Below are positions 1 through 7,016 of a stretch of 25,003 bases of DNA, one piece after another. The stretch spans positions 1 through 25,003 of the IMG/VR virus record IMGVR_UViG_3300021964_000491, one strand, 5' to 3'. Within the stretch, counting starts at the first letter, position 1. Every line of letters begins with the position of its first letter. Origin of the DNA: a virus. The translations under genes and the position numbers were made by a program. The notes below the pieces were generated by a model. It saw only the letters and a program-made list of their open reading frames with translations. It was not told the DNA's origin and made no database searches.

Positions 1-216
1 AAAACTGAATAATCCAATATTTGCTCCTATATCATAGAATACTTTATTTTTTTCAAACTGTGAAATCCACCATAAAGTGTCTGGTTCCTTTGTGTAAGTT
101 GCCATCCACCGCATCTTTTCATGATCATTACTATATAACGCACGAATAGGTTTTCCGGGACCGTATTCGATATCAAGAGATTTACCTCGATCAAAACCTG
201 CTTTATGCCAACTCAT
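1..216 (-). CDS. FkbM-type SAM-dependent methyltransferase, N-terminal part (cut by window edge)
   Basis: The reading frame starts at ATG 216-214 and stays open for 72 codons to the left edge, so only the N-terminus is present. A GGAG ribosome site lies 8 bases upstream. Residues 59-71 read VFYDIGANIGLFS, the SAM-binding motif I typical of FkbM-family O-methyltransferases, which often methylate sugars or secondary metabolites. The first 50 residues are the usual divergent lead-in. It is the first gene downstream of a 172-base structured gap, and lies on the same strand as the glycosyltransferase/methyltransferase cassette, separated from it by five small or lipid-related genes. A sugar substrate is inferred from the family and context only. 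The start and frame are secure; the family call rests on a single motif. Confidence 0.75.
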   Translation of the reverse strand, partial: MSWHKAGFDRGKSLDIEYGPGKPIRALYSNDHEKMRWMATYTKEPDTLWWISQFEKNKVFYDIGANIGLFSF

Positions 217-388
217 GACTACTCCAATAGGGTGGGTCTTTCTAATGAGGGCGCCCTATAATTTCCCACCAGCGTCTTAATTTTAGAGTCGTTTACTGGC
301 TTAACCGCGTTATGTCGCTCGACTATATGGATTAGCAAAGACACATCAACTGAGAGAGGAGCGAGACAGGAGCGCCTTTGCTAAACTT
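217..388 (-). other. Structured non-coding gap and leader of the FkbM-type gene
   Basis: This is the longest non-coding stretch in the window and contains no ORF with a plausible start. Three pairings can be drawn on the minus strand. A 9-bp stem joins TTAGCAAAG (384-376) and CTTTGCTAA (340-332). A 5-bp stem joins 324-320 and 291-287. A 6-bp stem GGTGGG/CCCACC (270-265 with 236-231) encloses the palindrome AGGGCGCCCT (257-248) and ends just upstream of the GGAG at 225-222. No U-run follows any stem, so it does not look like an intrinsic terminator. No tRNA T-loop consensus was found on either strand. It may be a structured 5' UTR or a small RNA; this is inference. Confidence 0.45.
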
Positions 389-640
389 TTAGAGGTGTTC
401 AACCTCAATTCCGAATTCTTTTTGACCTTCGTGTTTATCAGTAGCATGATTATAACCACTATTATAATATGTACAGATATTAATAACCTCGATACCAGCA
501 TTCTTATAATCTTCTCGCATTAGATTAAAATAGAATGATAGATCATCGCCAGACCAATCTGTAATAGGATGAGTGGTATATTTTGATCCAGCAATTTTAG
601 AGGTTTCGGCACCCTCACCAAGCCTTACAATGTTTGTCAT
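389..640 (-). CDS. Hypothetical small protein (83 aa)
   Basis: I do not recognise this family. The 83-residue product is acidic and soluble, with no signal peptide or membrane segment. It has an aromatic middle (residues about 29-45) and a His/Glu-rich end. The ATG at 640 overlaps the stop of the upstream gene as TAATG, and GGAG lies 8 bases upstream, so it is translationally coupled to the 116-aa gene and shares the promoter at 1022-1050. It is the last gene of that short unit before the structured gap. It is probably an early accessory gene; function unknown. Confidence 0.7.
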   Translation of the reverse strand: MTNIVRLGEGAETSKIAGSKYTTHPITDWSGDDLSFYFNLMREDYKNAGIEVINICTYYNSGYNHATDKHEGQKEFGIEVEHL

Positions 641-990
641 TACGCACTCTCCAGAATACCACTACGTTCATTCTCCAACCGAATTACTTTACAAGCAGCT
701 TCAAGCTCAGCTTCAAGCTCCTCATCAGTCCATTCAGTGAGATTCATGCTACGAGCGTAGCCTTTGCTATAAGCATCAGCTACAGCATAGTAGACACTCT
801 CCTCGAGCTCAATGCGCTTGTACTCTTGAAGAGTACCCGTAGGCACACGCTCAGACCAATATTCGGTCTCAGACGGGTGTGGCATCATACCCATGAAGCA
901 ACCAGGTTGCTTGCTGTATTCTTCAGCTTCTCTGCGCTGATCCATGATAAAGTCATGAAGTGCACCTGACATGATATAAAGTTTTTCCAT
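640..990 (-). CDS. Hypothetical protein (116 aa), first gene after the promoter at 1022-1050
   Basis: This is a 116-residue, strongly acidic protein of unknown function. The second half (residues about 60-110) is rich in Glu, Ala and Leu and probably helical or coiled coil. There are no membrane segments or recognised catalytic motifs. The start at 990 is well supported by AGAGGAG 7 bases upstream and by a sigma70-type promoter about 32 bases upstream. Its leader is almost identical to that of the 61-aa gene at 10514-10699. It is followed by a coupled 83-aa gene. Position behind a strong promoter suggests early expression, but this is inference. Confidence 0.72.
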   Translation of the reverse strand: MEKLYIMSGALHDFIMDQRREAEEYSKQPGCFMGMMPHPSETEYWSERVPTGTLQEYKRIELEESVYYAVADAYSKGYARSMNLTEWTDEELEAELEAACKVIRLENERSGILESA

Positions 991-1036
991 AATTTAGCTC
1001 CTCTTCAATTTTGATAGGTCTATTCTACCATAAAAA
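991..1036 (-). repeat. Duplicated promoter/leader, copy 1
   Basis: Plus-strand 991-1005 is identical to 10700-10714 (15 bases), and 1015-1036 is identical to 10721-10742 (22 bases). The two blocks are separated by 9 unlike bases here and by 6 in the other copy. The repeat covers the -10 element, the transcript start and the ribosome site AGAGGAG up to the start codon. It is a direct repeat in the same orientation, in front of two unrelated small genes. Confidence 0.85.
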
Positions 1037-1050
1037 ATCAGCTTTGTAAA
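1022..1050 (-). promoter_or_regulatory. Sigma70-type promoter, TTTACA-17-TAGAAT
   Basis: On the minus strand the -35 box TTTACA is at 1050-1045. A 17-base spacer ending in ATGG follows, and the -10 box TAGAAT is at 1027-1022. The TGG immediately before the -10 makes it an extended -10 promoter. Transcription should begin near 1015, leaving a leader of about 25 bases with AGAGGAG before the ATG at 990. Confidence 0.8.
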
Positions 1051-1070
1051 CCCTAAAAACGCACTTTTTT

Positions 1071-1328
1071 CTAATTAATTGGATAATAATTAGTTAAATT
1101 CATCCATTGATCCCACATATCTGCATACATCTCTTCTTCGTCAACATGTATCGATACATCTTTAATTTTTTCAATATTATCTATGTAAGGTTTTAATACT
1201 TCGCATAATGTTCTAAAATGTTTCAGCTCTGACATTTCAGAAATCTGTTGAAGTTTAGAAATATTAGGATATAGCACTATGTGTGAATTATCATCAAGCT
1301 GTACTTTCAGATAATACTTCTTTTCCAT
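1071..1328 (-). CDS. Hypothetical small acidic protein (85 aa)
   Basis: The family is not recognised. The 85-residue protein begins with a likely beta-rich segment (residues 1-22). A helical middle and an acidic stretch near residues 63-70 (HVDEEEMY) follow, then a Trp-containing tail. There is no membrane or signal sequence. Its start at 1328 lies inside the end of the desaturase gene (35-base overlap), and a weak AAGGT is about 13 bases upstream, so it is probably coupled to the desaturase and ends that transcription unit. A role tied to the desaturase is possible but unsupported. Confidence 0.65.
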   Translation of the reverse strand: MEKKYYLKVQLDDNSHIVLYPNISKLQQISEMSELKHFRTLCEVLKPYIDNIEKIKDVSIHVDEEEMYADMWDQWMNLTNYYPIN

Positions 1329-2130
1329 TAACTAACTTTTTACCTTTAATTTCAATGACACCTATTTTACCTAAGAATTCCATAAACCTCGATGAATAAT
1401 CCAACCAACCTGGATTAAAACTATATGCATATGGTTTAGCATGATGTTCTTCGTGATACATGCCCTCTGGATCTCCAAAAGATAGAACCCACAAATACCA
1501 TGGAATACTACGAGTTTTAGCTTTCGTTTTATGGGCATACGCATCGATAACCCCTAATCCATGAAATTCTAAACAAGATGCTGCAGCTAAAACACTAAGA
1601 CCTTCTATACCAAAGAGAAGGATAATTAGAGACCACAATGCAAAAGCAATTGTTTTAGGATAAAGACTAAATATCCATAAATGTTTATAATTTTTCAATA
1701 AGTCAATATATATTTTTCTATCAAGTTGATCTTTACTTACAGTTGCACCCCATAGATGGAAATGTGCAGCAAACATACCAATCTGTGATGGACTATGTAA
1801 ATCTAATTCATCGTCTAAATGATCATGGTGTAATCTATGCGCAATTGCCCATTCGATAGGACCAGTTGGAAACATATGTCCAGAAACTGAAAGATACGAA
1901 GTTAACAGCATATCAACTGTTTTACTTTTAAATTTCCAGTGACCGTGGGAAATACCTTTATGTAAAAATGAAGAAACTGTAAAAGCTTGTAGTTGAAATA
2001 AACCAAATGCAACTGCTAATAGCCAGTATGATGCATCTACGTAGATGCTATTGTAAAAAAAATATATAGTCAATGCATGAGTTGCTATTGCTATAAACAA
2101 TCTTTCTGGATATTGTAAAAATTTAGGCAT
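1294..2130 (-). CDS. Membrane fatty acid desaturase (delta-9/DesC-like)
   Basis: This is a 278-residue integral membrane di-iron desaturase that would introduce a double bond into acyl chains of membrane lipids or acyl-CoA/ACP. All three histidine boxes are intact: HKGISH (57-62), HRLHH (98-102) and HEEHH (226-230). Hydrophobic segments near 12-30, 35-55, 160-175 and 176-190 fit the four-helix topology. The length is that of bacterial DesC-type enzymes, slightly short. The start at 2130 overlaps the upstream stop by 8 bases, and GAGGAG sits 8 bases upstream. It is co-transcribed with a SprT-like gene and a small acidic protein. It looks functional and would act as an auxiliary metabolic gene altering host membrane fluidity. 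The exact substrate and regiospecificity cannot be read from sequence. Confidence 0.9.
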   Translation of the reverse strand: MPKFLQYPERLFIAIATHALTIYFFYNSIYVDASYWLLAVAFGLFQLQAFTVSSFLHKGISHGHWKFKSKTVDMLLTSYLSVSGHMFPTGPIEWAIAHRLHHDHLDDELDLHSPSQIGMFAAHFHLWGATVSKDQLDRKIYIDLLKNYKHLWIFSLYPKTIAFALWSLIILLFGIEGLSVLAAASCLEFHGLGVIDAYAHKTKAKTRSIPWYLWVLSFGDPEGMYHEEHHAKPYAYSFNPGWLDYSSRFMEFLGKIGVIEIKGKKLVNGKEVLSESTA

Positions 2131-2542
2131 TTGTGTACTCCTCGAATAATTCCTCTTGTAGTCTATACGCTTCTTCTTCCCATGGTAACTTCATATATTC
2201 ATCAACTGTAGTAAACATACAAATCCAATCTTCGCCTTTCCATTTTTTAATCAGGCCTTTATCAATAAGTTCTTTACGAGCGTGCTGTTTCACGTGAACC
2301 ATCTCATGGAATATAGCAGTAACAAAATCTGCATAATCTATACCAGATTGTATTTCTATTTGATAAGTACGTGGATCAACACATAAACAATAACCATCAA
2401 CCTTATCTTCAATCTTCAGTATTTCTAAACTAATATCTAGTGTGCGCATACGTGGCATCAATTTTTGTATAGCAAAATCGATGGCTTTTTCTGCAGCTTT
2501 TCGCTCTACTATCGTACCACCATTTATCTCGATTAAATTCAT
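2123..2542 (-). CDS. SprT-like zinc metallopeptidase-fold protein
   Basis: This 139-residue protein carries the zinc-binding motif HEMVH at 79-83 within FHEMVHVKQHARKEL, the pattern of SprT-like/small zincin families common in phages. A conserved PWEEEAY segment (120-126) probably supplies the third metal ligand or a structural turn. It lacks the C-terminal Zn ribbon of full SprT/Spartan. Proteolysis of DNA-bound or virion proteins is possible, but no substrate is evident. The start at 2542 lies only about 7 bases from the -10 box at 2549-2554, and no ribosome site precedes it, so the message would be leaderless. The next in-frame ATG (codon 29) would delete conserved N-terminal sequence. The desaturase start overlaps its stop. 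Confidence 0.78.
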   Translation of the reverse strand: MNLIEINGGTIVERKAAEKAIDFAIQKLMPRMRTLDISLEILKIEDKVDGYCLCVDPRTYQIEIQSGIDYADFVTAIFHEMVHVKQHARKELIDKGLIKKWKGEDWICMFTTVDEYMKLPWEEEAYRLQEELFEEYTNA

Positions 2543-2548
2543 GGTATT

Positions 2549-2577
2549 ATTATACCATATTTATAATCAACTGTAAA
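2549..2577 (-). promoter_or_regulatory. Extended -10 sigma70-type promoter inside the end of the GT42-like gene
   Basis: On the minus strand TTTACA (2577-2572) is followed by a 17-base spacer ending in ATGG and then TATAAT (2554-2549). The -35 box lies in the last codons of the upstream gene. The predicted transcript start is near 2542, the A of the next ATG. The spacer also contains TATAAATA (2565-2558), identical to the T4 late promoter -10, which could give a second start with a short leader. Which is used cannot be decided by eye. Confidence 0.78.
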
Positions 2578-3175
2578 CTTGTATTTCTACGTTTTTAGGG
2601 ATTTTAAATTTGATGGCTGAATGCTTATGATGTAATATGAACTTTGTATCTTTAAACCGCGGATCTCTAAACATATTCATCCAGATTGGTCTCCAGTTAT
2701 TGATAAGACGATTATTATTTAAATTGCCGCGATCAGAATTAATTACAAGGTCTGTATAGCTTCTCATATTAAAATCAAATATGGCATCGAATCCCCACAT
2801 ATTAATCTCTGTAGCCTTCAGTTTTTCAGCTGCATAGTACACCGCCATATGACCACAATTAAAGTCTGTATAGTTGGGTGCATATTTAGGAATCTTAGTA
2901 TAGAACTCTTTAATGTGGTGTGCAATCCTCATATGAAATTTTGGATTCCTACTGCAATATTCTTTAGGACGTGCACCAACTATCCATTCACCACCAAGCG
3001 TTACTTCTCCCTTATCAATAGCTTTCATCATTTTAAAATCTACAATGCAAGTAGCATAAGCCTTTACCTCGAACGGAGGAATATTGCATGTCAGTTTCAA
3101 ACCTTTACGTCGTTCTTTTTGATAATAAGCTACGCTATCACCGTTACCAATCACATGTACAACACGATCAGCCAT
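2567..3175 (-). CDS. GT42/DUF115-like sialyltransferase-fold protein
   Basis: This 202-residue protein opens with a strand and the turn VIGNGDS (8-14). It also has a helix-strand unit at 106-130 containing CGHMAVYYAA and ending INMWGFD. Both features resemble the CMP-sugar-binding core of GT42 sialyltransferases and DUF115/MptE-like proteins, whose second unit ends in ...GxD. A HHKH cluster at 182-185 could hold a catalytic His. It lacks the longer C-terminus of CstII. It lies last in the glycosyltransferase run, overlapping the upstream stop by 8 bases, with AGGAG 8 bases before the ATG. Transfer of a nonulosonate or other sugar is inferred, not shown. A non-enzymatic Rossmann-like role is possible. 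Confidence 0.6.
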   Translation of the reverse strand: MADRVVHVIGNGDSVAYYQKERRKGLKLTCNIPPFEVKAYATCIVDFKMMKAIDKGEVTLGGEWIVGARPKEYCSRNPKFHMRIAHHIKEFYTKIPKYAPNYTDFNCGHMAVYYAAEKLKATEINMWGFDAIFDFNMRSYTDLVINSDRGNLNNNRLINNWRPIWMNMFRDPRFKDTKFILHHKHSAIKFKIPKNVEIQVYS

Positions 3176-3836
3176 TCATCATACTCCTAATAACTTCGTT
3201 ACCCTTTGCACCTGTCCAGTGCATTACTTTGATCTTTCCTTTGTAGTCATCAAGCTCAGTTTGTAATCTCATAACATTATACTCGTTTGGCAAAGGATTA
3301 ATCCATGTCAATTGAGTAATAGGATTCAACATGCTATGTAAAACTTCTTGATCACCAACTACTGGATTCATTCGTGTACTATCTACCCATAAATGTAGGA
3401 TAGGTGGTTTATCGATAAAACCCACAACTCCAGAATTGTACCATACTTCTCCTCTTCTTTTTGTCCATGGTTTATCTTCAACCATATTCAATTTATTTGG
3501 TGCCAACTTATCAAAGATGTCATCAATATTTGCTCTGATTTCACAATCAGTGTCAATCCATACTGTGGCCCGAGATGGGCAATGTAACATTGATTGCGGT
3601 TTTAAGAACCACCCGTTCAGTTTGTCTTGATCATCATTTTGCATATTCATTACTGATTCAACAGCAGGATGGTGAATAGCTTTATTACGCATATCTTCTG
3701 ACATGCCAAAATCAGTAACTATCAACTTTGTTTTATGATTTAGACTATGGAAAGTATCTAAGAAAAATGGTAACTGCCACTCAGTTTTCTCATCGCAACC
3801 AGTTAAAAAAACTTTATCAAACATTTTCGATTGCAT
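3168..3836 (-). CDS. GT8-like (GT-A fold) glycosyltransferase
   Basis: This is a 222-residue nucleotide-sugar glycosyltransferase of the GT-A fold. The metal-binding DxD is DTD at 95-97 (VWIDTDCEI). The acceptor-side signature YNSGVVGF is at 133-140, GDQE at 161-164, and a C-terminal HWTGAKG near 209-215 resembles the HxxGxxK end of GT8 enzymes. Three in-frame ATGs are possible (3848, 3836, 3824). I chose 3836 because GGAG stands 6 bases before it, while the others lack a site; this gives a 20-base overlap with the preceding GT25 gene. It is soluble, with no signal or membrane segment. Donor and acceptor are unknown. Confidence 0.78.
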   Translation of the reverse strand: MQSKMFDKVFLTGCDEKTEWQLPFFLDTFHSLNHKTKLIVTDFGMSEDMRNKAIHHPAVESVMNMQNDDQDKLNGWFLKPQSMLHCPSRATVWIDTDCEIRANIDDIFDKLAPNKLNMVEDKPWTKRRGEVWYNSGVVGFIDKPPILHLWVDSTRMNPVVGDQEVLHSMLNPITQLTWINPLPNEYNVMRLQTELDDYKGKIKVMHWTGAKGNEVIRSMMNG

Positions 3837-4467
3837 ATGTTTCTCCATAACGATGTTTAGCTTGACACCCAGCTTCTTGTTGTATAGTAGTAAAGTTATC
3901 TGCAGCGATACAAATCCACGGATAATATTCTTCTAGCCATGGAAAGTTCTTTGTATTCATGAATACGTCAGTAGAACCAGGAGAAGTCTTTGCGGTTTCG
4001 ATCATCTCTTTTGCGCCTTCTGGTTTTACGATATAGCCATGAGCTCCACCTAAATAAGGTTTTTGAATTAGAGGCATAACTCCTACATCAACAGGCGTAT
4101 TAAATTTCCCGTATGATGGTTTAGAGAATGTCAATACTTTATCGAATTCAAGATTATCTGGTAAAGAACCAGTCATAACAGCATCATGTTCAAAGATGAT
4201 TACAGGCTCATCGATTTCAATACTGTGTTCCCACAAAGACATATGAGAGCAGAACGCTGCCATACAATTTGCAGTTCTAGAATAGATCTCGTTAAACGGG
4301 TCGAGAGGGATACCCTTTTTTTCAAGGATATGATGTGGTTTATCTTGCGGAGTAATAGCTTTCCATTGTTGTACATCTAATCCGTATTTTGCTGCAGATT
4401 TAATACATTTCTTCGAAGCTTGCACAGATCCTTCGTGCGATAATATAGTAATAACAAAAGCTTTCAT
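3817..4467 (-). CDS. GT25-family glycosyltransferase, copy 3 of a tandem trio
   Basis: This 216-residue protein opens with MKAFVITILSH, nearly the same as its two upstream neighbours. It carries the GT25 metal/donor motif FEHDA (E93-H94-D95) and a later GAHGYIVKPEGA block, matching the LPS beta-galactosyltransferase (LgtB/LpsA) family. GT25 enzymes usually add galactose or glucose to LPS or other glycans in the cytoplasm. The ATG at 4467 was preferred over 4473 because it aligns with the paralogs and has GGA 6 bases upstream. It is translationally coupled to the preceding copy. It has diverged far from its sisters, so donors or acceptors probably differ. Confidence 0.8.
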   Translation of the reverse strand: MKAFVITILSHEGSVQASKKCIKSAAKYGLDVQQWKAITPQDKPHHILEKKGIPLDPFNEIYSRTANCMAAFCSHMSLWEHSIEIDEPVIIFEHDAVMTGSLPDNLEFDKVLTFSKPSYGKFNTPVDVGVMPLIQKPYLGGAHGYIVKPEGAKEMIETAKTSPGSTDVFMNTKNFPWLEEYYPWICIAADNFTTIQQEAGCQAKHRYGETYAIENV

Positions 4468-4469
4468 TT

Positions 4470-5165
4470 TCATTCCGTTGTTGTTGATGGTAAACCTTGA
4501 ACCATAGTGTAAAACTTTTTCGTAACACCCATTTTTTTAACCAATTGCCTGCACATGATAGCATCATTTGGCCACAGCCCATATTCTTCTACGGCCTCAA
4601 TAACAGCTGTAGCTCCAGCAGGTTTAATTATATATGCGCTGTTACCAGCAAGCCCTTGTGGTATTTCAAACGAATCGATATGCGGTATAGGTGTGATAGG
4701 CTTTGTCGCTTTCTTAATTCTCTCTTTAAATAACCTTGCTTTACGTGTTGCACCGATAGGATCATTTAATCCGACGATATTATAACGAGAATCTAATATA
4801 TATTGTGGATCCAATTTATGCATGAATTTAGCATCGTGTTCTAATACAAGAATAGGTTCATTGCTATTCTGGCATTTTTGCCATAAAACATAATGACTCA
4901 ATGCGCATGCCATACGAGCTAATGGATCTTGAGTTCTATATGCAGATAATGTAAGACCAGATTTTAGGTCACGTACTTGGCCTTCCCATGGATAATTCCA
5001 CTCTAAGCCATATTCGTTCATGACATCACCGACGTCTACAGGTGTACAAGCTTCGAACTTCTCTATTTTGAAATCGTTCTTTACATGTTCTGATGATGCA
5101 ATACAATTATCAGCAGCACTCTCTGAAAGTGCATGTCCTAAGATCGTGATCACATAAGCCTTCAT
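4470..5165 (-). CDS. GT25-family glycosyltransferase, copy 2 of a tandem trio
   Basis: This 231-residue paralog of the flanking genes begins MKAYVITILGH. It has EPILVLEHDA with E109-H110-D111 as the metal/donor motif and GNSAYIIKPAGATAVIEA in the acceptor half. The order and spacing match GT25 LPS-type glycosyltransferases. It contains an insertion near residues 55-80 relative to copy 3. It starts as TAATG over the stop of copy 1, with AGAGGT before it, and its own stop overlaps the region of the next start, so the three are expressed as one coupled unit. The enzyme appears intact. Sugar and acceptor are not deducible. Confidence 0.8.
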   Translation of the reverse strand: MKAYVITILGHALSESAADNCIASSEHVKNDFKIEKFEACTPVDVGDVMNEYGLEWNYPWEGQVRDLKSGLTLSAYRTQDPLARMACALSHYVLWQKCQNSNEPILVLEHDAKFMHKLDPQYILDSRYNIVGLNDPIGATRKARLFKERIKKATKPITPIPHIDSFEIPQGLAGNSAYIIKPAGATAVIEAVEEYGLWPNDAIMCRQLVKKMGVTKKFYTMVQGLPSTTTE

Positions 5166-5854
5166 TATAAACCTCTACTTGTTTTTAAGTTTTTTCCGTT
5201 AAAACCAAAATATTCTGGTGATGCATATTCTATATTTACATTCTTACCATTGATAAAGAAATCGCTCTGATCCCACCCGTTTTTATATAGTGATTCTAAT
5301 AACCTATTTGCACCAGCTGGAGTAATAGCATATGACGCAGTTCCCGGCATTAAGCAACCGCCTTCCCAAATATTCTCTTGCCAATATCTAAAGTTATAGT
5401 TTAATTCATGGATTTCTGTATAACCTGTTTTCTTATATTCGAATGGACCAAATTTTTTACCAACGTTTCTATTATTAGCTTTCGCTGAATTGATATTCAA
5501 TACTAGTACTTCTTTGAAATCTGCATTATCCCATTTTCTCTTAGCAAGAGCATCATGTTCTAATACTATGATAGGCTCATTACTCTTTACACATTCATTC
5601 CACAGTCGAACATGATTCATAAAACAAGATTTCTTGGTAAAATATTTGTGTATATTCTCGCCTTTAAAATTATAAGCTCGGCTCGGTTCCATGACGTCAA
5701 ACTTCCAGATCTTCTCTGCTTCGTATAGCGTATCAGGAGTTGTGCCACTAAAGTATTCAACATTATAGCCATGCAGTAAGGCTGAATTCATACACTTCTC
5801 TGCTTGTTCTTCAGATTTTGTATGACCTACGATTCTAATAACAAATGTTTTCAT
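5165..5854 (-). CDS. GT25-family glycosyltransferase, copy 1 of a tandem trio
   Basis: This is a 229-residue GT25-like enzyme. It opens MKTFVIRIVGH. It has EPIIVLEHDA with E99-H100-D101, then GTASYAITPAGANRLLES, the same two signature blocks as its downstream copies. The segment between the blocks is longer and rich in Asn, Lys and aromatics. The start at 5854 overlaps the stop of the upstream methyltransferase as ATGA, with no clear ribosome site, so reinitiation is likely. The three copies have diverged strongly, suggesting an old duplication and different specificities within one glycan pathway. Confidence 0.8.
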   Translation of the reverse strand: MKTFVIRIVGHTKSEEQAEKCMNSALLHGYNVEYFSGTTPDTLYEAEKIWKFDVMEPSRAYNFKGENIHKYFTKKSCFMNHVRLWNECVKSNEPIIVLEHDALAKRKWDNADFKEVLVLNINSAKANNRNVGKKFGPFEYKKTGYTEIHELNYNFRYWQENIWEGGCLMPGTASYAITPAGANRLLESLYKNGWDQSDFFINGKNVNIEYASPEYFGFNGKNLKTSRGL

Positions 5855-6408
5855 TTTCTAAACACACACAACGAGTCAAAGTTTTCTAATACAATCTTAT
5901 CTATCGATCTCAATCCGCTGCCTTCAGCTAAACCAAGTAAATCATCATAAGTTAATTCTAATGGATCAGTATATTTAGATCTATTATTATCGCCCATAGG
6001 CAACTCTATAAACAATGTTCCAATATGTGTTAGCTGTTCACTCCACGTTTTCATACATTTTACTGGATCATAGCTATGATCGAACGAATTAGAGTATACA
6101 ATATCAAAATGGTTAATCCAATCTTTGTTTTCTTCATGAAAATCATGCTGTACAGTCATAGGAAACTGTGATGCAGTATGAGATATCTCAGTGCCTATAA
6201 CATAAGCATCTGAATATTTCTGAGTAAAGTATCGTTGCTCTGTTGCATTTCGAGTACCGTGACATAAAATGTTATTTGCAGCCGGTACAATGCTGTGAAT
6301 AAGATCAATCGTTGATTCTCTTACCCATACTTTCTTTAGCTTACGAACGTTAGCTTCAGTTTGAGCCTTCACATACTCTTCATATGATTTATATTTCCAG
6401 ATCTTCAT
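5851..6408 (-). CDS. Class I SAM-dependent methyltransferase-like protein (185 aa)
   Basis: This 185-residue protein has a class I methyltransferase layout. A degenerate motif I, CHGTRN, lies at 49-54 after a strand. An acidic-loop strand VIGTEIS (70-76) follows, then FDIVYSNSFDHSYDP (101-115), which corresponds to motif IV of Methyltransf_11-type enzymes, and a strand THIGTLFIELP at about 127-137. Motif I is not the classic GxGxG, so SAM binding is probable but not certain. It is coupled by ATGA overlaps to both neighbours, a second methyltransferase and the first GT25. Methylation of a sugar or glycan intermediate is inferred from the cassette. Confidence 0.68.
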   Translation of the reverse strand: MKIWKYKSYEEYVKAQTEANVRKLKKVWVRESTIDLIHSIVPAANNILCHGTRNATEQRYFTQKYSDAYVIGTEISHTASQFPMTVQHDFHEENKDWINHFDIVYSNSFDHSYDPVKCMKTWSEQLTHIGTLFIELPMGDNNRSKYTDPLELTYDDLLGLAEGSGLRSIDKIVLENFDSLCVFRK

Positions 6409-7016
6409 TTCTTATCATTATATACCGCTTCTTTACGATCAACCCTTTTGATAACAGTATATCCTACTCGGTGAATGTAATGATCAACAACTTGCCATTT
6501 TTGTTCAATCTGTGTGATATAGTTTGCAATCACAGGAAATAAACCATGAGTATTCTTATATTCTGCTGTATCATGGAACACAATGTACTTACGCACATGA
6601 GGTGCATGCATCTGCAATTCTTTAGCCAAATGTGGAGCTTTATGTAATGAATCAATGTGTAATACATCACATGGTTCTACACCAGCTGGATCATGACTTG
6701 ACTGTTCTCTGTATTCAAAGTCGATATTATTTTCTTCAGCATATTTTTCGAAGTGTTTTTGGTGTGGTGTAAAAAATTGTGGTTGTACATCAACACCAAT
6801 AAGTTTTTTAGGTTTAGTGAATAGTAATGCTGCGAGAGTACCACCTTGACACACACCAATCTCTTTTACGATATCTGATCCTTCTTCACTTGCACATTTA
6901 GTAAGTGCTTTATGGTGTTCTAAGTATTCTTGACTATGTGCACCAGCTTGAAGTCTACAAATCTCGCTATAGAATTCATGGATGTCTTTACAATATGTAA
7001 GATCTGGTTTAATCAT
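6405..7016 (-). CDS. Class I SAM-dependent methyltransferase (Methyltransf_24-like)
   Basis: This is a 203-residue enzyme with motif I EIGVCQGGT (52-60), post-I strand LIGVDVQP (72-79), DVLHIDSLHK (117-126) and FHDT (147-150). This is the order seen in Methyltransf_24 and cephalosporin-hydroxylase-like O-methyltransferases. ATG 7016 was chosen because it overlaps the sulfotransferase stop as ATGA and has GGAG 9 bases upstream; an upstream in-frame TTG at 7031 is less likely. With the next gene it forms a methyltransferase pair inside the glycan cassette, consistent with capping or decorating sugars. Substrate unknown. Confidence 0.76.
   Translation of the reverse strand: MIKPDLTYCKDIHEFYSEICRLQAGAHSQEYLEHHKALTKCASEEGSDIVKEIGVCQGGTLAALLFTKPKKLIGVDVQPQFFTPHQKHFEKYAEENNIDFEYREQSSHDPAGVEPCDVLHIDSLHKAPHLAKELQMHAPHVRKYIVFHDTAEYKNTHGLFPVIANYITQIEQKWQVVDHYIHRVGYTVIKRVDRKEAVYNDKK

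Noticed and set aside
332-384. TTAGCAAAG inverted repeat as a tRNA or attachment site
   Set aside because: No tRNA T-arm or anticodon arm can be drawn, and there is no integrase or second repeat copy in the window.
6417-6422. TATAAT on the minus strand at the end of one methyltransferase gene, a possible promoter for the next
   Set aside because: No acceptable -35 box at 15-19 bases; the genes are coupled by ATGA.
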